Notes: generated from the sequence alone by a model not told the origin. A stretch of DNA of 64,000 nt from Devosia nitrariae (GCF_030160115.1 NZ_BSNS01000011.1:62001-126000); one strand, 5' to 3'; positions 53,356 to 62,058 are shown, counted from the first letter of the stretch. Program-made: numbers and translations.

Positions 53356-54083
53356 TGGCACTACTTGTTGCAAACCAATTGCGGGTGGACTTTCCGGTTC
53401 TGAGGCGCGGCCTTGGCGCTGTGCGTCACAAGAGACAGCCAGTGGACCGTAAGTTCGTTGTCGACAGCCATGGCAAACGGGCCGTCCGCGCACTCGACGG
53501 TGTTAGCTTCAGGTTGGAGGCAGGTGACCGACTTGGTCTGGTAGGGCCCAATGGCGCCGGCAAGTCCACGCTCCTGCTGACACTCGCGGGCATTCTAGAA
53601 CCGACTGCCGGCTCGATCGAATCGAGCGGGCGAATCGAAGCACTCTTCAACCCACGCCTTGGTTTCAAGCCAGAAGCGACAGGTCGACGCAATATCTATC
53701 TCCGCGGGCTCGTTCGTGGCTGGGACAAAAGGCAGATTGAGGCCGCGATGGACGACATTATCGACTTCAGTGAGCTCGGCGACTTCATTGACATGCCGTT
53801 GCGCTCGTATTCCCAGGGAATGGCTGCTCGCTTGGCGTTTGCCGCCTCGACCGCATTTGCCCCGGATATCCTATTGATGGACGAGTGGATCGGCGCGGGT
53901 GACAAGTCGTTTCAAGCGAAAGCCGCCGATCGCATGAACGACTTCATTTCCAGTACCGGAATCGTTGTCATAGCCTCCCACAACGAGAACCTGCTCCGCG
54001 GGCTCTGCAACAAGGCGCTGCGATTGGAGAACGGCCAGTTCGTCGGCTACGGGGACATCAACGAAATACTGGAAGCGAAATAG
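53355..54083 (+). CDS. Polysaccharide ABC exporter ATPase (Wzt/KpsT type)
   Basis: This is a 242-residue ATPase with Walker A GLVGPNGAGKSTLLLTLAG, the Wzt-type Q-loop region IEALFNPRLGFKPEATGRRN, signature LRSYSQGMAARLAFA, Walker B ILLMDEWIGAGD and switch His VIASHNENLLRGL. The acidic W-I-G-A-G-D segment is typical of polysaccharide exporters. The C-terminal carbohydrate-binding domain found in Wzt proteins that recognise a chain-end cap is absent. It is convergent with the next glycosyltransferase gene with a four-base gap. Confidence 0.94.
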   Translation: MALLVANQLRVDFPVLRRGLGAVRHKRQPVDRKFVVDSHGKRAVRALDGVSFRLEAGDRLGLVGPNGAGKSTLLLTLAGILEPTAGSIESSGRIEALFNPRLGFKPEATGRRNIYLRGLVRGWDKRQIEAAMDDIIDFSELGDFIDMPLRSYSQGMAARLAFAASTAFAPDILLMDEWIGAGDKSFQAKAADRMNDFISSTGIVVIASHNENLLRGLCNKALRLENGQFVGYGDINEILEAK

Positions 54084-54087
54084 TGTC

Positions 54088-55302
54088 CTACTCGGCCAAT
54101 CGCCTTACTATCGATCGAACCACCCGCAGTGTACGTCGCCCGACTTTTGCAGTGATCACCGCGCCTGGAATACGTTTCAAGCTCCATGCGATCTGGTCGG
54201 CCATGGTGACGGATGCCGCTTCATGCCCCTGCAGACCGCGCCGCCGCAGCCGAAGCAGTTCAAACAGAAAGCGGCCAAAATCGCGATGCGCGAATTTGCA
54301 GATGCTCAGGTAGGTATCGGCGAAATTGCGATCGGAGGCGTCCAGATCCGCCTTCGGCGCGCTCATAACTAAAAGCGGAATTCTCGGCTCGTCTTCTAGC
54401 CACGCCCGATATCCGGCCAAATACATCTCCCTTGCCTTCTGCCCCAGCCGTTCGGCGATCGCGACGTCGAGGAGAAGCTCTTTCTTTCGCGTGAACGCCG
54501 ATGGGGCGGATTTAAATTTCGGCTGCTGCGCGAAATCGATCAGTAGGCCGTTGACGCCGTCCACGATGTATTCGTTTGCGGTAGCCTTGTTGTGAGCAAC
54601 TACGCACATTCCACGCGCCAACGCCTCTATCATCGACATGCCGATGCCCTCGGTATGTCGGGGACAGACAAACACATTGGCCTTTTCCAGAGCCTGTCGG
54701 TAGGCTGATCCATCGTCATTGAAATGGCTTACCGTCGCGGCGTTGTCCGGCTCCCAATCCTCGGGCTTGGCGCGATCCGGCGCGTTATGCACGTGCAACG
54801 CGTCGACGACGTCGCCCAACAAGTGACGGACGAACTTGTAGTGGACCCCCTCTTCGGGCCGTCTCTGCCAAAAGAAGGCTCGCAATCCATCGAATTTGGC
54901 TTGGGGCACCTCGAGCACAGAGTGCCCATAGTAGCGGAAACTATAGCTTTCCAGGTTCAGTCTGCGAAGGTTCCTGTGCAACTCCTGTGAAAAGCTGATG
55001 AAACGCGCCTGCCGCATCGTCAGCCAATACCAGTCCGGTGCGCGTTCCACACCGTCGAACATGGGTACGCACACCACGCGCAACCCGCGCATCAGAAAGT
55101 AGGGCGCGCAAAACTCCGTCTGCCAGCATACGACCAGTTCATAGCCAGCGTTGGCAATTTCTTCCATCAAGGCCCGCGGGTCGGGTTCGATGTAAAAGAC
55201 GTGAACGTCGAACTCACGCTTCAGAATCTCGATGAAAAAATTGTTTGATCGAGTCTTGGTGTGAAATGGATGGCCGATGAAGGCGAGTGCAGGTTTGGTC
55301 AC
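54088..55302 (-). CDS. Glycosyltransferase (GT4-like), polysaccharide locus
   Basis: This is a 404-residue GT-B-type protein. The donor half has FVCPRHTEGIGMSMIEALAR (E-x7-E) and HNKATANEYIVDGVNGLLID. The N-terminal half begins ALAFIGHPFHTKTRSNNFFI. The last hundred residues (RDFGRFLFELLRLRRRGLQG) form an extra basic helical tail, possibly for membrane contact. Substrates are unknown. Its start overlaps the stop of the next gene upstream by four bases. Confidence 0.85.
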   Translation of the reverse strand: MTKPALAFIGHPFHTKTRSNNFFIEILKREFDVHVFYIEPDPRALMEEIANAGYELVVCWQTEFCAPYFLMRGLRVVCVPMFDGVERAPDWYWLTMRQARFISFSQELHRNLRRLNLESYSFRYYGHSVLEVPQAKFDGLRAFFWQRRPEEGVHYKFVRHLLGDVVDALHVHNAPDRAKPEDWEPDNAATVSHFNDDGSAYRQALEKANVFVCPRHTEGIGMSMIEALARGMCVVAHNKATANEYIVDGVNGLLIDFAQQPKFKSAPSAFTRKKELLLDVAIAERLGQKAREMYLAGYRAWLEDEPRIPLLVMSAPKADLDASDRNFADTYLSICKFAHRDFGRFLFELLRLRRRGLQGHEAASVTMADQIAWSLKRIPGAVITAKVGRRTLRVVRSIVRRLAE

Positions 55303-56561
55303 TGGGCAAGTTCCTTGGCGACTAGACTCCGACCGGCCTCGAAGTCCTGCTCATACGCTTGCCGAGCCGCCGTGACCATCTGATCGACCTCGTGTTTGGG
55401 CAGTCGCGAGAGTTGGGTGATCTTGCTCGCAAAATCGTCATCGGTCGTAGCGAGCAAGCCGTTCCCATAGCGCGTGACGAGATCGGACACGCCCATGCCC
55501 CTGCTGCATACGACGGGACGTCCGATTGCCAAGCCTTCCTGATAGACCGCTGAACCCCTCAGCGCATATGTATCGGGATCATAGGGCAGCAGAAGAATAT
55601 CGGCTTCGACGTAGGCAGCGTCGATCTCCGCCTGGCTCAGGCGAGCTGGTCTCAATCGAAGGTTCGGAACGTTGGCAAGGATGCTGGAGTAGCGGGCCCT
55701 GTAATCCCTATCGCTCGTCCGCATGTTCTGCACGTCGAAGTGGAACTCGTCGCGCGTGAGCTTGTGCAACGCCAGGATAATCGGGAAGAGCCGAAAAAAG
55801 CCCTTATCGGCCCGACCCTGACCAGGTGAGGTTATGGTCTTGATTTCATTCCAGTTCACAGCATGCCTAACATTCGCCAGGGGATATGGCAAATAGGCGA
55901 CTGGCATCCCCGTCAGGCGCTCGACATAACTCACGTAAGCCGGCGTCTCGGCCGACAGAGTCACTCGCACTCCTAGCTGAGCTGCTCTCCGGATGCTGTT
56001 GAAGAATTCCGGCCGCGCGGACCTCCTAGCATAACGCGCATTTTCGGCTACGCCGATGAGTCGCAAATGAATCTTCGGCCTGCGCGATTCGGGAAGATCG
56101 CTAACGAGGTCTAGCAAGGTTGCGCAGCCGTAGAAGTCGGCGCTCGGAAAAAAGATCGCATCGGTAGCGTCTATTTCATATTTGCTGAAAACCCTCCTCC
56201 AGTCGCGCATTGTGAAGGTCCGGACAAGATCGTGGCGGGTAAGTTCGAATATGGCCGTGAAAGCCACTTTGCGCGCTAACCTGGCTATATCCGCCATACG
56301 TTGGCGCGGCGCCGATACCGCCTTGTCGGACGGTTTCTTCTTGGGGGAACGCGCCAGTACTCCGCTATATGGATAATAAAGCACTCGCTGGACACGAACC
56401 GACTGCTCCGCATAGTCGGGAAGATCCTTGCTTGCCAAACAGAAGGACTGGCTGAAGTGCTCTTTGAAGGCATCTTCAAAAAGGATCAGCGCATTGAGAT
56501 TGTGTCCGTAAGGGAGGACGCACATATGATCGACGAGAAACAGGCGGCCTTTTGACGACAC
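55299..56561 (-). CDS. Glycosyltransferase-like protein, polysaccharide locus
   Basis: This is a 420-residue protein with a weakly conserved N-terminal half (LVDHMCVLPYGHNLNALILF). A C-terminal half of GT4 type follows (ILLLPYDPDTYALRGSAVYQ, then EGLAIGRPVVCSRGMGVSDLV). The usual first E of the E-x7-E motif is not obvious (DTYALRGSAVYQEGLAIGRP), so it is assigned with less confidence. Overlap with the downstream glycosyltransferase indicates that both act in the same pathway. Confidence 0.75.
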   Translation of the reverse strand: MSSKGRLFLVDHMCVLPYGHNLNALILFEDAFKEHFSQSFCLASKDLPDYAEQSVRVQRVLYYPYSGVLARSPKKKPSDKAVSAPRQRMADIARLARKVAFTAIFELTRHDLVRTFTMRDWRRVFSKYEIDATDAIFFPSADFYGCATLLDLVSDLPESRRPKIHLRLIGVAENARYARRSARPEFFNSIRRAAQLGVRVTLSAETPAYVSYVERLTGMPVAYLPYPLANVRHAVNWNEIKTITSPGQGRADKGFFRLFPIILALHKLTRDEFHFDVQNMRTSDRDYRARYSSILANVPNLRLRPARLSQAEIDAAYVEADILLLPYDPDTYALRGSAVYQEGLAIGRPVVCSRGMGVSDLVTRYGNGLLATTDDDFASKITQLSRLPKHEVDQMVTAARQAYEQDFEAGRSLVAKELAQ

Positions 56562-56617
56562 AGTGATATTGGCTCCTAGCGGGGTGTCTGATCGAGGGAC
56601 GAAGATCTTTGCCGTCG

Positions 56618-58033
56618 CTATGAGCGCCCATAGACATCATCAAAGCGAATGATATCATCCTCTCCAAGGTAATCTCCGCTTTGCACCTCAATCATCACCA
56701 GCTTCATGACGCCTGGGTTTTCAAGGCGGTGCTTGTGGCCGCAAGGAATGTAAGTTGACTGGTTCGTGGTCAGCATGATTTCTTTGTCGCCATTGACGAC
56801 TTTAGCTGTCCCCGATACGACCACCCAGTGTTCGGAACGGTGGTGATGTGCCTGAAGACTCAGCCGTGCGCCGGGCTTGACTTCGATCCGCTTGATCTTG
56901 AATCGCGGACCCTCCTCAAGGACCGTGTAGGTGCCCCACGGTCGGTGCGCGGTACGGTGCAATTTAGCTGCTTCATGATTCTGATCGCGTAGACGGTTGA
57001 AGACCGCTTTCACCTTTTGGGCATTCTGCTTGTGGGCGACGAGGAGCGCGTCAGGCGTATCGATGATCAGCAGGTCTGAAACACCGACAAGTCCGACCAG
57101 TCGATCTTCTGAATAGACGAAGCTGTCGGATGTCGCCTCGAGGAGGGTCTCGCCTATAACGCGGTTGCCTTCGGCATCAGGCTCGACAAGTTCGGCAATA
57201 GCTGCCCAGGATCCGACGTCCGACCAGCCGCAAGCTGTCGGCACACACGCTGCATCCTCGAGCTTCTCCATAACTGCATAGTCGATGGAGATCGCAGGAG
57301 CCGTTCCGAATGTGGCGGGATCAACTTCCACGGTTATCCGATCGTGAGAGTCGTTGCGGCGTCCGCGTCTGTAGCCCTCACGGGCGCTCGCAAGAATATC
57401 GGGGCAATGGGCCTCCATGGCCTCTAGCATAGTGTGGGCGGCAAAACAGAACATGCCCGAATTCCAGAGGAATCTACCACTTTCCACGTAAGATGCAGCC
57501 GTCTCGGCGTCGGGCTTTTCGACGAACCGGCGAACGGACTCCCCATCGACCTCGATGTATCCGAAGCCGGTTTCCGCACGCTCAGGTACAATGCCGAAGG
57601 TCACAATCCGGCCGGTCGCCGCCAAGGAGGCGGCACGTTGGACAGCCCTACCGAAAGCCTCCTCGTCCAACACGAGATGGTCGGCCGGCATAGCGAGCAG
57701 CACCGCGTCGGCGTTACCGGATTCAACCGCATGAACCACGGCGAGCGCCACCGCCGCTGCAGTGTCGCGCCCTACCGACTCCAGCAGGAAAGTATTAGAA
57801 ACAGGCATGGCTCCGGTTGCTGCGTAGGCATCTGCAGTTAAAAAGAGCAGCTCGCGATTGGTAACAGTGATGATGTTTTCAACACCGGCGAGCGCCCGGG
57901 CACGCGCATACGTCTTTCCAATCAGCGTATCGCCGTCTGGCAGTACTATGAAAGGCTTCGGGTGCGCTTCTCTGGAGAGGGGCCAGAGGCGCGACCCCGC
58001 ACCGCCACTGACGATTACCGGAATAATGCTCAT
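56618..58033 (-). CDS. manC: Mannose-1-phosphate guanylyltransferase/mannose-6-phosphate isomerase
   Basis: This is a 471-residue bifunctional enzyme giving GDP-mannose. The N-terminal nucleotidyltransferase has IVSGGAGSRLWPLSREAHPK and FVEKPDAETA. The C-terminal cupin-type isomerase domain begins RPWGTYTVLEEGPRFKIKRI and shows LSLQAHHHRSEHWVVVSGTA. Together with a phosphomannomutase, gmd and fcl, it completes the path from mannose-6-P to GDP-L-fucose. It is 56 bases from the glycosyltransferase gene downstream. Confidence 0.96.
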   Translation of the reverse strand: MSIIPVIVSGGAGSRLWPLSREAHPKPFIVLPDGDTLIGKTYARARALAGVENIITVTNRELLFLTADAYAATGAMPVSNTFLLESVGRDTAAAVALAVVHAVESGNADAVLLAMPADHLVLDEEAFGRAVQRAASLAATGRIVTFGIVPERAETGFGYIEVDGESVRRFVEKPDAETAASYVESGRFLWNSGMFCFAAHTMLEAMEAHCPDILASAREGYRRGRRNDSHDRITVEVDPATFGTAPAISIDYAVMEKLEDAACVPTACGWSDVGSWAAIAELVEPDAEGNRVIGETLLEATSDSFVYSEDRLVGLVGVSDLLIIDTPDALLVAHKQNAQKVKAVFNRLRDQNHEAAKLHRTAHRPWGTYTVLEEGPRFKIKRIEVKPGARLSLQAHHHRSEHWVVVSGTAKVVNGDKEIMLTTNQSTYIPCGHKHRLENPGVMKLVMIEVQSGDYLGEDDIIRFDDVYGRS

Positions 58034-58214
58034 AATGCTCGCTGGGCTGCCTATCTAGAGAACTCGCATCGTGTCCACCGCGAGTGGTCGACAGCGGACT
58101 TGGACGAGGCACAAATACGGATCACCGGACGCGCGTCAACACAAGAACGCTGGTGAAGGTGATTTTCACCCGCCCGTGCCCAGGGACGAGCAGGCTGATG
58201 CCGCATGACCGAAG

Positions 58215-59321
58215 CTATCGCGGGCGCCCGGCTGCCAGATCGCGATAGACGTTGAGATAGGCCTGCGCCGCATCGGCGCTTCGGAACAACTGCTTATATC
58301 TGTGGCGTGCATTCGCCCCCATTCGGGCAACCATTTCATCATTCCCGGACAGCGTCGTCATCGCCCGCGCCAGGGCGTGTGGGCTAGCAGGTTCTACGAC
58401 GAGCCCGGTTTGCCCGTCGACATTCACGTAGCTGGTGCCGGTGCCGATCTCGCACGAGATCATCGGCCGGCCGGCGCGCGCCGCTTCCAAAAGCGCCACG
58501 CCGAAGGCTTCCGAACGCAGGTGAGAGGGGAAGGCGAAGGCCGAACAGAGGTCGAGGAGAGCTTCCTTGTCGGCCTCGGAAACTTCGCCCACATAGGTCA
58601 CGTTGGCTGGCAGCCCGGCCACGTCCAATTCTTTCCGGTCATTGCTGCCGGCTATGACCACCGGGAGGCCCGTTATGCGAGCGGCTTCTATGAGGAAGCC
58701 TGCACCTTTGTAGTAGCGCAGCGCCCCGACAAAGAGAAAGAAGCCTTCGCCGACCCGGCTGCGCCATGCTTCGCGATGGGGCTCGCCGACTGGCTCACGT
58801 TCCCCGATGCCGATGGGGATGACGCTGACCTTTTTTCGATGGCGCGCGAGGACAGGGCTCGTCTCGTGGTAGTTGGGGGAGGTCGCCACGATTGCATCGA
58901 CCTTGGCAAGGAACGCGTTCATCACGGGCGCATAAAAGCGGAGTAGCCGCTGCTGGCGTACGATATCGGAGTGATAGGTGACGACCGAGGGCGTGCGGCG
59001 GCCATACGCCAGGTGGAGCAGGTCAGCCATTGGCCAGGGAAAATGATAGTGAACTACGTCCGCATGCCGGACGAGCCTGCCGAATTCGGGAAATGCGCGC
59101 AGCGACAGGCTTGCCGACGCGATCTGCATGTCGCGTCGGATCGGATGGACGAGGTGGTTGCCAACCTTGAATGGGGCTGAGCCGACGTCGTTTCCATAAA
59201 GCGCAAGCACTTCGGTCTCAATGCCGCTGCCGGCGAGACCTTCGGCGATGGCGTGGATGACGCGAGGGATGCCAGTGAAATCTTCCGGCAGGTACGTCTT
59301 ATAGACGTGCAAGACCCTCAT
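58215..59321 (-). CDS. Glycosyltransferase, GT4 family
   Basis: This is a 368-residue GT-B glycosyltransferase. The N-terminal acceptor side reads VLHVYKTYLPEDFTGIPRVI and VVHYHFPWPMADLLHLAY. The donor side has FFLFVGALRYYKGAGFLIEA, FPSHLRSEAFGVALLEAARA (E-x7-E) and PMISCEIGTGTSYVNVDGQT. It is probably a mannosyl- or other hexosyltransferase of the locus. It is separated from manC by 181 bases in which nothing was recognised. Confidence 0.93.
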   Translation of the reverse strand: MRVLHVYKTYLPEDFTGIPRVIHAIAEGLAGSGIETEVLALYGNDVGSAPFKVGNHLVHPIRRDMQIASASLSLRAFPEFGRLVRHADVVHYHFPWPMADLLHLAYGRRTPSVVTYHSDIVRQQRLLRFYAPVMNAFLAKVDAIVATSPNYHETSPVLARHRKKVSVIPIGIGEREPVGEPHREAWRSRVGEGFFLFVGALRYYKGAGFLIEAARITGLPVVIAGSNDRKELDVAGLPANVTYVGEVSEADKEALLDLCSAFAFPSHLRSEAFGVALLEAARAGRPMISCEIGTGTSYVNVDGQTGLVVEPASPHALARAMTTLSGNDEMVARMGANARHRYKQLFRSADAAQAYLNVYRDLAAGRPR

Positions 59322-59613
59322 GACTTTGCCTCGATGTGGTCGGCGCTGTTGTAGGAGGCCATGATGACCGACACTTCCGGCAAAGCCTCAGAGGTGCTTG
59401 TGGCGTTTCCAGGGGTCAAAGCGCGGCTAACCTTGGCAGGGTCGGGGAGTGGGCTCACCCCTGAGGTACACCAGCCACGCGCGGTTTAAAACCTCTGCGT
59501 CTGGTCTGGTCGACGGGTGAACATGGCGGTGTCGGCCATCGGCGCTGGCGGGTGGCCGCGCTTTTTGGTAGGCGCCAGGGAAAATCCCTCCCACAGTGCT
59601 CCGGAGCCACGGC

Positions 59614-59805
59614 ATGCCGAACGATACCTACCTGCTGATGGGCCTCGGCGTTGGCGCCATCATCGTTCTCTGGCTCGTGTTCTCGGTACTCAAGAAGCTC
59701 ATCGGATTGGTGGTTCTTGCGGCTCTCGTCGTTGCCGGCTTCATCGTCTGGAACAACCCGGTTCTCTTGCAGCAGGTCAAAGCGCTCGCAGCTGGCTGGC
59801 TCTAG
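59614..59805 (+). CDS. Small membrane protein with one or two helices
   Basis: This is a 63-residue hydrophobic protein with segments at about residues 7-25 and 29-46, separated by two Lys. GGAG seven bases upstream supports the ATG. I do not recognise the family. The 292 bases before it (59322-59613) hold no recognised feature. It precedes the nucleotidyltransferase module on the same strand. Confidence 0.6.
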   Translation: MPNDTYLLMGLGVGAIIVLWLVFSVLKKLIGLVVLAALVVAGFIVWNNPVLLQQVKALAAGWL

Positions 59806-59872
59806 TAACCGGACACCCTCGCTTGCAACGTATCCGGGATACGCCTATTTTAAATGCAGCAGGAGATTGCGA

Positions 59873-60205
59873 GTGAGCGTGCAGGACAGAGTTCAGCGAT
59901 ATCGAAGATCCGGGGGCGCATCCGACCTCGTGCGGGTGGAGGTGCTGGTGCCTGCGGCAAACCGTGCGGAGATACTTGCCCACGCGGCGCAGTTCAGGCG
60001 AGATCACCGCAAACGCAAGGAGCAATTGCAAAAGCGTATAGACCAGGCCATTGAGCGATATGGCGTGCGCATAATCGACAATGTGGATCTATCACGCCTC
60101 TCCAACGTGTCGGAGAAGGCTCGCGTCGTCGGCAAGGCGCTGATGGAACGCGGCGATGCCCGGGCATTCGTTCTGGGCCGGCAACTTCTTGCCGCGGCAG
60201 GTTGA
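59873..60205 (+). CDS. Small basic protein, putative antitoxin partner of nucleotidyltransferase
   Basis: This 110-residue protein starts with GTG (AGGAG seven bases upstream). It has a beta-like segment DLVRVEVLVPAANRAEILAH, then a charged helical stretch (AAQFRRDHRKRKEQLQKRID) that could be a DNA- or partner-binding coil, and a C-terminal helix (KALMERGDARAFVLGRQLLA). The family is unknown to me. The stop is two bases before the next ATG, so the pair is cotranscribed and probably coupled, as in toxin-antitoxin operons with the small gene first. Confidence 0.65.
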   Translation: MSVQDRVQRYRRSGGASDLVRVEVLVPAANRAEILAHAAQFRRDHRKRKEQLQKRIDQAIERYGVRIIDNVDLSRLSNVSEKARVVGKALMERGDARAFVLGRQLLAAAG

Positions 60206-60207
60206 GC

Positions 60208-61017
60208 ATGGCCCTCACACCCCTTCAGCGGCAAGTCATGCAGGTCATTGCCGCCAACAGGTCGGAAACCAGCTACATGGCCGGCGGCGCGGTCCTGAAC
60301 AAGGACTGGTCCCGGCTGTCGGACGACCTCGACATCTTTCACGATACCGACGAGGAGATCGTTGCAAGTGCGCAGTCGGATATCGATGCGCTGCGCTCCG
60401 CAGGCTTCAAGGTCAATATCGACGTGCTCGTCTACGGCGTCGTCGAATGCACGGTCTCAAGGGATCGGGACGCAACCGTGCTCCAATGGATGAGCGAGAC
60501 CAGGATCCGTTTCTTTCCGCTGGTACGGGACGAGGAATGGGGTGCCCGGCTGAATAGCGCAGACCTGGCGGTCAACAAGGTCCTGGCCGCGTCGTCCCGA
60601 AGCAAAGCGCGCGATTTCGTGGACCTGATCACTATAGCCGAAAACTACGCCTGCCTGGGCCCACTGATCATGGCCGCGGCCGGAAAGCCACCGAACTATT
60701 CGCCGCAGCGGATGATAGATGAGATCAGAAGGCGATCGCTCTCAATTCCAGCGGAAGAGTACCGATCGGTCCGAGGCTTACCCGAGCATGCAAGCGTCGG
60801 ACTCATCCGGGATAGTCTTTTGAAAGCGCTGGACCAGGCGGAAGCCTACATCACCTCCGTTCGACCGGAGTTGGTGGGCCTTCTGGCGGTCAATGAGAAG
60901 GGGCTGCCTGTCGAGGTAACGGAGGAGAGCGCCGGCAACCTCACCTTCCGAAAAGCGACGGCGGAGGCAGAGCCGATGCCGGACATTTCTGGCCAGAGTC
61001 CCGGGTTCGATTTGTAG
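60208..61017 (+). CDS. AbiEii-like nucleotidyltransferase, putative toxin
   Basis: This 269-residue protein resembles the DUF1814/AbiEii nucleotidyltransferase fold. It has a Gly pair and D-x-D in MAGGAVLNKDWSRLSDDLDI (GG at 26-27, Asp at 40 and 42). A candidate third acidic residue is in KVNIDVLV. The segment NSADLAVNKVLAASSRSKAR followed by DFVDLITI is the conserved Lys/Arg helix of the group. AbiEii proteins are toxins that transfer nucleotides, for example to tRNA. Whether this one is a toxin is an inference from fold and gene pairing. It ends 124 bases before tRNA-Gln. Confidence 0.75.
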   Translation: MALTPLQRQVMQVIAANRSETSYMAGGAVLNKDWSRLSDDLDIFHDTDEEIVASAQSDIDALRSAGFKVNIDVLVYGVVECTVSRDRDATVLQWMSETRIRFFPLVRDEEWGARLNSADLAVNKVLAASSRSKARDFVDLITIAENYACLGPLIMAAAGKPPNYSPQRMIDEIRRRSLSIPAEEYRSVRGLPEHASVGLIRDSLLKALDQAEAYITSVRPELVGLLAVNEKGLPVEVTEESAGNLTFRKATAEAEPMPDISGQSPGFDL

Positions 61018-61109
61018 ATCTACCGCGTCGCCTCACAGTCCGCCTCCGCTAAAGCTTCGACGGGACAGCCTCCGCTTGCTTCGCCATGAGAGTCCTGCGC
61101 CAGCTTGCC

Positions 61110-61140
61110 CAGCCGTAGCTTGCGTAGCAAGCGAAGGCTG
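61110..61140. repeat. Hairpin beside tRNA-Gln
   Basis: Inverted arms CAGCC...AGCTTGC and GCAAGC...GGCTG form a stem immediately 3' of tRNA-Gln (which is on the minus strand). It may serve as its terminator, although no T run follows clearly, or it may be a dispersed repeat. Confidence 0.5.
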
Positions 61141-61141
61141 G

Positions 61142-61213
61142 CTGGGGCGCCAGGATTCGAACCTGGGAATGTCGGTACCAAAAACCGATGCCTTACCACT
61201 TGGCGACGCCCCA
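61142..61213 (-). tRNA. tRNA-Gln (anticodon TTG)
   Basis: The complete cloverleaf reads on the minus strand. The acceptor is TGGGGCG/CGCCCCA with discriminator G. The D arm contains AAGTGGTAAGG. The anticodon stem TCGGT/ACCGA holds the loop TTTTGGT, giving TTG for CAA. The T arm is GGTTCGAATCC. It is 72 bases long and CCA is not encoded. Confidence 0.95.
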
Positions 61214-61369
61214 ACTGGGCGGGGTTCCTACACCGTTTGACCGTGGTTCGCAACCGGATGAAAATCGCCGTGCGAGGCGCTTGAACGGCGCGGACGAGGC
61301 GGCTATAAAGCGCCGCATCGAGACGTGCCCGGCGTGCTGGGCGGTTCCCGACCAGTCTCGGTCCCTTAA

Positions 61370-61446
61370 CGGAGTATAGCGCAGCCTGGTAGCGCACCTG
61401 CTTCGGGAGCAGGGGGTCGCGTGTTCGAATCACGCTACTCCGACCA
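61370..61446 (+). tRNA. tRNA-Pro (anticodon CGG)
   Basis: The acceptor stem is CGGAGTA/TACTCCG with encoded ACCA. The D loop is AGCCTGGTAGC, the anticodon stem CCTGC/GCAGG holds the loop TTCGGGA, giving CGG for CCG, and the T arm is GTGTTCGAATCAC. It is 77 bases long including CCA. A strong terminator follows. Confidence 0.96.
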
Positions 61447-61451
61447 ATCAG

Positions 61452-61480
61452 CCCCGGTCTCGCAAGAGGCCGGGGTTTTT
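61452..61480 (+). terminator. Rho-independent terminator after tRNA-Pro
   Basis: The stem CCCCGGTCTC/GAGGCCGGGG (one T-G wobble) with GCAA loop is followed by five T. Confidence 0.9.
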
Positions 61481-61509
61481 CGATGCCGGCAAGGCGCCGG
61501 CGTGGTCGC

Positions 61510-61779
61510 TCACCAGCGACGCTCGTCGCGGTCCTTCTCCTCGCCGTAAACCAGCCAGCCGCCATTGTAATAGGTATCCCGATAAGCCGTGTAGCAGTCG
61601 GTCGGCGCCTTCTGCTGGCCGGAAGGGACGCCCGGTATCCAGTTCCGGCACTCGCCCGAGGAGGGCATGTGCCCGGGTGGGATCTTGTCGGGGCCTCTGT
61701 CCGGGTCCGCCAACGCGGGTCCGGCGGTCAGGCACAGTGCTAACACCGTTAACATCCGGACCCGTGGTGACAACGACAT
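61510..61779 (-). CDS. Small secreted protein
   Basis: This is an 89-residue exported protein. The signal peptide (RVRMLTVLALCLTAGPALA) is cleaved before DPDRGPDK. The mature part has IPPGHMPSSGECRNWIPGVP and QQKAPTDCYTAYRDTYYNGG. This Pro-rich layout with two Cys is seen in many alphaproteobacterial small exported proteins of unknown role. The ATG at 61779 is preferred to an upstream one because it gives a clean signal peptide. It ends 30 bases from the tRNA-Pro terminator. Confidence 0.75.
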   Translation of the reverse strand: MSLSPRVRMLTVLALCLTAGPALADPDRGPDKIPPGHMPSSGECRNWIPGVPSGQQKAPTDCYTAYRDTYYNGGWLVYGEEKDRDERRW

Positions 61780-62058
61780 GTGACGTTCCTTCTCGCGGTT
61801 TGCATAGGCCCCTGCCGCACGAAACAACGCTGGCGTCACTCCCTCGCGGCCATGCGATCCTCAGACCCGTTGATGGCGGGAATAGGTTGGTGTTGGGGCA
61901 ATAATCCGCCGCGACCGCGGCGAAGAACGCATCCGACTTTTGGCCAAGTGCGGATGGGTCGCGCCTTTGCTAGCATACCAGCTTTCCGGGGTTCCCGGAA
62001 AACGTGATCGAACCACCTGCCGTGCCTATGCGTTGAATTGGCGAGGAGGTGCCAGCCA

